From positions 1 to 5,599 of the forward strand of contig JAKOSS010000326.1 in NCBI GenBank assembly GCA_029777145.1: 5,599 bases of DNA. Direction: 5' to 3'. This stretch comes from Acidobacteriota bacterium (GTDB lineage Bacteria > Acidobacteriota > Blastocatellia > Pyrinomonadales > Pyrinomonadaceae). Shown piece by piece: positions 1-4,032 of the stretch. The notes beneath the pieces are model-generated. The model was not told where the DNA came from. It saw only the letters and a program-made list of their open reading frames with translations, and ran no database searches. The position numbers were made by a program, and so were the translations under genes. Each line of letters starts with the position of its first letter. The first letter of the stretch is position 1.

Positions 1-1
1 C

Positions 2-388
2 GCGCCGCGCGTCGAGGGCGAAAAGTTCGGTTTGCTGGTGATGGGGATCGACTACTCCTATCTCGGAGTGACCCTTAAAGACGGAAAGCTCTACGTCGCG
101 CAGGGCTCGGCAAAGGACGCCGATAAAGGGACCGCCGAGACGGAGAACTTGCCGTTCGCATTCACGGGAAACACGATCTACCTTCGAGTTTCGGTCGAAC
201 CGGGTGCGATCTGCAAATTCTCGTTCAGCGCCGACGGAAAGACGTTCACGAATGCCGGAGTGCCGTTCAAAGCGCGTGAAGGCCGTTGGATCGGAGCCAA
301 GATCGGCTACTTTTTCACGCGGCCGACGAAGTTCAACGATTCGGGCACGGCGGACGTCGATTGGATCCGGTTCGAAACGACCCCGTAA
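2..388 (+). CDS. Glycoside hydrolase family 43 protein, C-terminal domain only (5' end cut by window edge)
   Basis: The frame is open from base 2 and ends at TAA 386-388, giving 128 residues without a start; a TTG at 32 is an internal leucine codon, not the beginning. The sequence reads like the concanavalin-A-like beta-sandwich that follows the five-bladed propeller in GH43 beta-xylosidases and arabinofuranosidases. Recognisable pieces are the GLLVMGIDYSYLGV strand near the beginning, YLRVSVEPGAICKFSFSADG in the middle, then WIGAKIGYF and the terminal DVDWIRFE strand. In this family the domain packs against the catalytic propeller and can contribute to the substrate pocket. The catalytic Asp/Glu residues would lie upstream, outside the window, so the substrate (xylan, arabinan, arabinoxylan) cannot be read here. 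The gene converges on the minus-strand operon. Family assignment is by recognition of the domain pattern; a related DUF1349-type lectin-like protein is the main alternative. Confidence 0.85.
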   Translation, partial: APRVEGEKFGLLVMGIDYSYLGVTLKDGKLYVAQGSAKDADKGTAETENLPFAFTGNTIYLRVSVEPGAICKFSFSADGKTFTNAGVPFKAREGRWIGAKIGYFFTRPTKFNDSGTADVDWIRFETTP

Positions 389-422
389 GTTAAACATGAC
401 TTGCGCTTCAGAAGAGAAAAGC

Positions 423-449
423 CGCTGATCTCGCGGATGACGCGGATAA
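423..449. repeat. Repeat block A: three CG-led 9-mers
   Basis: Three consecutive 9-base units read CGCTGATCT, CGCGGATGA and CGCGGATAA. The last two differ at one base. The block is followed by AATCCGTG at about 461-468, which has the same flavour. It looks like part of a degraded dispersed intergenic element together with blocks B and C. Confidence 0.6.
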
Positions 450-500
450 CAATGAAAGCAATCCGTGTTTTTCCCGGCTGTCGCATCGCAAGAATCTGCC

Positions 501-530
501 CGCGGATCTTCGCCAATTGACGCAAATCAC
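501..530. repeat. Repeat block B: three CGC-led 10-mers
   Basis: Three consecutive 10-base units read CGCGGATCTT, CGCCAATTGA and CGCAAATCAC. The block aligns with block A over its whole length, with one base inserted per unit and several substitutions; after each block the DNA becomes A-rich. It is best read as a diverged second copy in direct orientation, starting 78 bp after block A. Confidence 0.55.
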
Positions 531-625
531 AAAACCATCGGCGCGTCTTTTCCAAAGTGGCCGCCGATGCTGGATATCGGGGTGATCCGTTCAAAGTGAG
601 ATCTCAGATCCCGATGTTTCGTCCA

Positions 626-655
626 CGTTCATTGGCGTAGATTCGCGGGCAAAAT
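626..655. repeat. Repeat block C: three CG-led 10-mers
   Basis: Three consecutive 10-base units read CGTTCATTGG, CGTAGATTCG and CGGGCAAAAT. The CG lead and a central ATT are shared with the other blocks, but identity is lower, so its membership in the same element rests mainly on the shared 10-base period and the A-rich end. Confidence 0.4.
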
Positions 656-675
656 CCTCAAATGCGCGATCCGAG

Positions 676-711
676 AAAAAAAAGCCCGGGACAACTTCCC
701 CGGGCCTTTCC
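676..711 (-). terminator. Rho-independent terminator of the minus-strand operon, possibly bidirectional
   Basis: A perfect 7-bp GC stem is formed by GCCCGGG at 684-690 and CCCGGGC at 699-705, around an 8-base loop. Read on the minus strand, the hairpin is followed by eight consecutive T residues (complement of the A-run at 676-683), a textbook intrinsic terminator 26 bp beyond the stop codon of the regulator gene. Read on the plus strand, the hairpin is followed by a weaker interrupted T tract (707-716), so it may also stop transcription coming from the GH43 gene. Confidence 0.9.
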
Positions 712-731
712 TTTTTGATTTCGACAGCGCT

Positions 732-1463
732 TCAATTCGCCAAGCGTTCGTCGTCGATTCCCTCCGACTCCTGCGCCGCACGTGTATGAAGTAAATGTTC
801 GCGCATCGCGACCCCCGCCGCTTCGGGATCGTGCGCCCTGATCGCGCGGTAGATCTGCCGGTGCATCTCGGCTGATTCCTTCAGATCAAGCGCGCGGTGA
901 ACGGTCTTGCTGCGCGACTCGAACAAGATCGTCGCCACCATGTTCATCAACGCCGTCAGGATCCGGTTTCCGGACGCCGCGGCGATCGTCTGATGGAACC
1001 GCATGTCATGGACAAGATATTCTTCGGGTTCCTCAAGCGACGCGAACATTTCGGCGACCTCTTCGGCCATCGTTGCCAGTTGATCCGCGGTCGCACGTTT
1101 CGCCGCCAATTCGGCGACGGCCATTTCGAGCGCGATACGCGTTTCGAACATCTCGTCGGAACTGAATCCGTGGAGCGACGCCATCAGGCGCAACGGATTG
1201 GCGTCGAGCGCCGGCGAAGCATCAGCCTCGGCGACGAACGTTCCGGCGCCCTGACGCGAATGAAAGACGCCGATCGCAGCAAGCGTGCGGATTCCGGCCC
1301 GCAATGTCGGCCTCGAAACGCCAAGTTGGCGCGCCAAGTCGCGTTCGGGGGGCAACCGGTCTCCCGGCCGCAACTCGCCGTCGTGAATCATCTCACGCAA
1401 TCTCATGACAACTTCTTCGGATGTCGTCGCCTGCCTCTCTGTAGCCGTCGAGTCCACAATCAT
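732..1463 (-). CDS. GntR-family transcriptional regulator, FadR subfamily (wHTH + FCD domain)
   Basis: A 243-residue DNA-binding regulator of the length usual for the FadR subfamily. The N-terminal winged helix-turn-helix spans about residues 15-78: LRPGDRLPPERDLARQLGVS is the family signature, SRPTLRAGIRTL the recognition helix region, and SRQGAGTFV the wing. The C-terminal FCD all-helical effector domain covers about 103-230. The four residues that bind a metal in FCD proteins are visible: D153 and H157 (in DMRFH), H201 (EMHRQ) and H223 (REHLL). Relatives include regulators of sugar-acid and carboxylate use (UxuR, ExuR, LldR), and their ligands are typically uronates or organic acids. The gene is last in the operon, 74 bp after the cupin gene, with its own strong ribosome binding site and a candidate internal promoter/operator, so autoregulation and control of the upstream hydrolase genes are likely but inferred. 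The ATG at 1461-1463 is supported by the Shine-Dalgarno site. Confidence 0.93.
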   Translation of the reverse strand: MIVDSTATERQATTSEEVVMRLREMIHDGELRPGDRLPPERDLARQLGVSRPTLRAGIRTLAAIGVFHSRQGAGTFVAEADASPALDANPLRLMASLHGFSSDEMFETRIALEMAVAELAAKRATADQLATMAEEVAEMFASLEEPEEYLVHDMRFHQTIAAASGNRILTALMNMVATILFESRSKTVHRALDLKESAEMHRQIYRAIRAHDPEAAGVAMREHLLHTRAAQESEGIDDERLAN

Positions 1464-1466
1464 TCA

Positions 1467-1475
1467 CTTCCTCCC
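1467..1475 (-). promoter_or_regulatory. Strong Shine-Dalgarno site of the regulator gene
   Basis: The minus strand reads GGGAGGAAG, with the GGAGG core six bases before the ATG at 1463. This fixes the start of the GntR regulator. It contrasts with the GH105 and cupin genes upstream, whose starts have no recognisable GGAGG-like sequence. Confidence 0.85.
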
Positions 1476-1506
1476 GGGATCAGACGCAAACCGCGCGTCG
1501 CACTTG

Positions 1507-1512
1507 AGTATA
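1507..1512 (-). promoter_or_regulatory. Candidate -10 box (TATACT) of an internal promoter for the regulator gene
   Basis: The minus strand reads TATACT about 43 bp upstream of the regulator start codon, one base off the TATAAT consensus. No good TTGACA-like element is found 16-18 bp upstream; that space is occupied by the inverted repeat at 1523-1540. A promoter with a weak -35 region covered by an operator would fit, but this is inference from a single hexamer. Confidence 0.4.
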
Positions 1513-1522
1513 GCATCTCTTT

Positions 1523-1540
1523 TAGCAAAACGATTTGCTA
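1523..1540. promoter_or_regulatory. Candidate operator: perfect 7-bp inverted repeat between cupin and regulator genes
   Basis: TAGCAAA at 1523-1529 and its exact reverse complement TTTGCTA at 1534-1540 flank a 4-base spacer, an 18-bp dyad. The right arm includes the TAG stop codon of the cupin gene (1538-1540). It sits where a -35 element would lie relative to the TATACT box and just upstream of a GntR-family gene, a common position for an autoregulatory operator. It lacks the GT-N(2-3)-AC core typical of many FadR-subfamily sites, and it is not followed by a T tract on either strand, which argues against a terminator. Binding is not shown by the sequence alone. Confidence 0.5.
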
Positions 1541-2074
1541 CTTTCCGGACTTCATCGGTTCGAGAAACACTTTGATCAGGATCAGCGTGAATTTCTTGCC
1601 TTTCGTATTGATTCGCTGATGCGGCGTGCCGCGCGGAACGACGATCAGATCGCCCTTAGTGACGGTGAATGTCTTTCCGCCGATGATCTTTTCGCTCTTC
1701 CATTCGCCGGGTGTCGCTTCGCGCGGATTCTCGAGTTCGCCTCCGAGTGTCAGTTCGGCCGATCCTTCGAGGACGTAATAAACATCGTCGGAGGCGTCGT
1801 GAACCTCGGCGAGCGCCGAATTCTTTTTGGCGTCGTACTGTACGGCGACGCGGAGCTGCATGCCTTCGCCACCGATCAGATCCTCGGTCTTGCTGACGGT
1901 ATCCTTCGTTTTGATGTCGGCGTCGATGGCGTGCAGCACGTTCTCGATCGCGGCGACATCCTGTTTGGTCTTGACCACATAAGGCCTGATCGGCTTCGAC
2001 GGCGTCCGTGTCTGGGCGCCGGTGACGAAAGCCAGTGAACCGACCGCAAATAGTGCGATTGCTAGTTTTTTCAT
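1538..2074 (-). CDS. Exported cupin-domain protein
   Basis: A 178-residue protein with a signal peptide (MKK, hydrophobic stretch about residues 4-19, likely cleavage around A20) and one cupin beta-barrel at about 70-170, so it probably works in the periplasm or outside the cell. Cupin motif 2 is complete: GDLIVVPRGTPHQRIN at 141-156, with metal ligand H152. Motif 1 (EVHDASDDVYYVLEG, 90-104) is altered: the first His of the usual HxH is E90, the second is H92, and the usual Glu is an Asp (D97). A metal site of mixed Glu/His/Asp/His type is possible. The start lies 18 bp after the GH105 stop with no clear Shine-Dalgarno, so translational coupling is plausible. The biochemical role is unknown. 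Its position behind an unsaturated-uronate-releasing hydrolase recalls KdgF, a cupin that linearises unsaturated uronates, but KdgF is shorter and cytoplasmic, and the ligands differ. Confidence 0.85.
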   Translation of the reverse strand: MKKLAIALFAVGSLAFVTGAQTRTPSKPIRPYVVKTKQDVAAIENVLHAIDADIKTKDTVSKTEDLIGGEGMQLRVAVQYDAKKNSALAEVHDASDDVYYVLEGSAELTLGGELENPREATPGEWKSEKIIGGKTFTVTKGDLIVVPRGTPHQRINTKGKKFTLILIKVFLEPMKSGK

Positions 2075-2092
2075 AACGATTATTGAACGACT

Positions 2093-4003
2093 CTATTTCT
2101 TAGATTGCGAGAGAAGCCACCCGCTAAGTTCGACCGCCGCCTCGTGATTGTCATAAATGCCCTTCATCTTGCGGCCGTCCACGTATTCGTTGTAAAGCCA
2201 CGGATCGCCGATCGCGAAGACGGTTCCTCTCCCGAACTTCACCTTCACCATAACGACATCGTCGCCCATCTTGAGGACGGGTTCCGGACCGCGCCCGTTG
2301 ATCTTGATCGTCGAGATCTCCTTCAGATATAACTGACGCGCTTTCCGAAAGATCGGATTTCCGTCCGGAACCGTGATCAGACCCTGTTCGTACTGGTCGT
2401 TCACGACACGATTCTTCGAATCCTTGTTGAATTCAAAACCGAACCAGGACGCGAGCACGTTCCAATGATCGAACTCGCAGTTGCCGAAGTCGTTCCCGAG
2501 CATCAACAGAACTCCGCCCTTTTTGACCCAGGCGGCGATCGTATTCGCATCCGCGTCCGAGATGAAATTGGGTTTCGGAGTCTCCTTCTCGGTGTCCGGA
2601 TCGACGATGATGTAAACGCTCGCGCCGGCAAGATTCGCGGCGGTCGGCTGTCCGGACAACGTCGCGAGGGTCGCCCCGTACGATTTGAATTGCTCGCCGA
2701 ACGCGTAGAATCCGGGATGTCCCTTCTCGTTCCACTTGTAATGCCAGACGGAGCCGTCCGGCCGGACCTCGTGATTGAAGTAGTCGTCGAGCAAGACGGT
2801 CTTTCCGGCGCCGACGCGGCCGCGGTCGAGACTCTCCATCTCGACCGCCGCCATCACTGCGGGCCCGAGTCCTTTGGCGTCGTTGGTCCGGAGTTTTTCG
2901 GTCATGTAGTAATCGAAACTGCCGTCGCGATAAGGATTTCCGCCGAGTCCCGAAACGGAGACCGTTCCTTCCCAATCGACGGTTCCGTCCGCGTTCTGTT
3001 TGATGAACTCCTTCTTGATCCCTTCCCAGCCGGCGGACGCCGTTTTCAGATATTTCGCCGGCAGATTTCCCTGCCTGACGCCCTTCGCGAGCGAGTAAAC
3101 GAACATCGACGCGCATGACGACTCATGATAATTCTTGCCCTTTCCGGGAAGGTCGATGATGTCCCACCAAAGCCCGTCCTTGTCCTGATATTTCGTGATC
3201 GCCTCGGCCTCGCGGTTGAGGATCGCAACGAGTTCGGCGCGCCGCGGATTGTTCGTCGGGAAGTAATCGAGCACATCGACGAGCGCCATCGCATACCAGC
3301 CCATCGCCCGTCCCCAAACGTGCGGGCTCATGCCGGTCGTCTTGTCGGCCCATTTCTGCTGTTTGGATTCGTCCCAGCCGTGGTAAAGAAGACCGGTTTT
3401 CGGATCGCGCGCGTGCTTTTCCATCCAGACGAACTGGTTCGCGATGTCGTTCCAGTTGTCTTCGTTCCAGACCTCGGAGTATTCGGCGTAGAACGGCTGG
3501 CCCATGTAGAGCCCGTCGAGCCACATCTGCCACGGATAGATGTTCTTGTGCCAGAAACCGCCTTCTTTCGTCCGCGGATGCGTCAGCAGTTGCGAACGGA
3601 TGTATTCCGACGCCTTCTTGTAACGCTCGTCGCCGGTCACGCGATAGAGCGTGATCAATCCGCGGCCGGGCGTGACGTGATCGATATTGTGTTCGTCGCG
3701 ATCGTAACCGCGGAGTTTGCCGTCCTTGTCGAGCCAGAAATCCATCCCGCGCTTGATGAAATCGAAGTACTTCGGATCGCCGGTCGCGTACCAGACCTGC
3801 TCGACGGCCTTCATCTGCACGCCCTGCTCGTAGGTCCAGTTGCGCGGGATCCCGACGGGCGTCCCGTCATCCTCAAGCCAGATCCGGTTCATCAGCGTAT
3901 TCGCCAACCGCTCGGACATAGGTGCGCGCACGACGGAGTCCGCCTGGGCGAACGAAGTAAACGTCAGAATCAACAAAAGAAACGCCAAGCTCAGTATTTT
4001 CAT
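2093..4003 (-). CDS. Exported GH105/GH88-type unsaturated glycuronyl hydrolase with C-terminal DUF4350/amidotransferase-like domain
   Basis: A 636-residue exported two-domain protein. Residues 1-21 are a signal peptide (MKILSLAFLLLILTF, then SFAQA before the likely cleavage site). Residues about 30-390 form the (alpha/alpha)6 barrel of GH105 enzymes, which release the 4,5-unsaturated uronic acid left on oligosaccharides by pectin-type lyases, by hydration of the double bond. Residues matching the active site of YteR by order and spacing are D108 (NIDHVTPGRGL), D163 (MWLDGLYM, likely general acid), H208 (LLYHGW), and R232/W236 (HVWGRAMGWYAM). Residues about 400-632 are a second alpha/beta domain resembling DUF4350/class-I amidotransferase-like folds (LAGASVYIIVDPDT; WVKKGGVLLMLGND); I see no GxCxG nucleophile motif, so it is probably non-catalytic or carbohydrate-related. 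The reading frame is open to an ATG at 4165, but those 54 extra codons overlap the GH95 gene and would bury the signal peptide, so ATG 4001-4003 is chosen. A 29-bp gap separates it from GH95. Confidence 0.9.
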   Translation of the reverse strand: MKILSLAFLLLILTFTSFAQADSVVRAPMSERLANTLMNRIWLEDDGTPVGIPRNWTYEQGVQMKAVEQVWYATGDPKYFDFIKRGMDFWLDKDGKLRGYDRDEHNIDHVTPGRGLITLYRVTGDERYKKASEYIRSQLLTHPRTKEGGFWHKNIYPWQMWLDGLYMGQPFYAEYSEVWNEDNWNDIANQFVWMEKHARDPKTGLLYHGWDESKQQKWADKTTGMSPHVWGRAMGWYAMALVDVLDYFPTNNPRRAELVAILNREAEAITKYQDKDGLWWDIIDLPGKGKNYHESSCASMFVYSLAKGVRQGNLPAKYLKTASAGWEGIKKEFIKQNADGTVDWEGTVSVSGLGGNPYRDGSFDYYMTEKLRTNDAKGLGPAVMAAVEMESLDRGRVGAGKTVLLDDYFNHEVRPDGSVWHYKWNEKGHPGFYAFGEQFKSYGATLATLSGQPTAANLAGASVYIIVDPDTEKETPKPNFISDADANTIAAWVKKGGVLLMLGNDFGNCEFDHWNVLASWFGFEFNKDSKNRVVNDQYEQGLITVPDGNPIFRKARQLYLKEISTIKINGRGPEPVLKMGDDVVMVKVKFGRGTVFAIGDPWLYNEYVDGRKMKGIYDNHEAAVELSGWLLSQSKK

Positions 4004-4032
4004 GATCTTACAAATACTAAACGGTCGTACGC

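Larger units (their letters stand above)
389..731. other. Convergent intergenic region with repeat blocks and terminator, no gene
   Basis: This 343-bp stretch separates the converging GH43 gene and the regulator operon. I see no credible gene in it: the open frames are short and lack family resemblance. A minus-strand frame of 95 codons across 307-594 reads low-complexity Ile/Arg-rich peptide, including IRVIREISGF, which is what the CG-led repeat blocks look like when translated. The region contains three repeat blocks (423-449, 501-530, 626-655) and a terminator hairpin (676-711). I see no separate terminator immediately behind the GH43 stop codon. Confidence 0.7.

Noticed and set aside
564..580. 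Inverted repeat CCGAT ... ATCGG
   Set aside because: Arms of only 5 bp with a 7-base spacer and no T tract; expected by chance.
307..594. Minus-strand 95-codon open frame in the convergent region
   Set aside because: It overlaps the end of the GH43 gene and translates the CG-led repeat blocks into low-complexity peptide; no family, no ribosome site.
1523..1540. Inverted repeat read as a terminator of the cupin gene
   Set aside because: The stem is AT-rich with 7 bp, and neither strand has a following run of T residues; an operator is the better reading.
897..2038. Plus-strand open frames opposite the regulator and cupin genes (897-1619, 1535-2038)
   Set aside because: The minus-strand genes carry clear GntR/FCD and cupin motifs; the opposite frames show Arg/Phe/Gly-rich sequence without domain features.
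2073..2083. Short dyad ATAA-CGA-TTAT overlapping the cupin start codon
   Set aside because: Four-base AT arms are too short to call an operator or a structure.
2480..2510. Cys509 of the GH105 fusion as an amidotransferase nucleophile
   Set aside because: The context NDFGNCEF does not match the GxCxG nucleophile elbow, and no His-x-Glu pair in the right arrangement is apparent.
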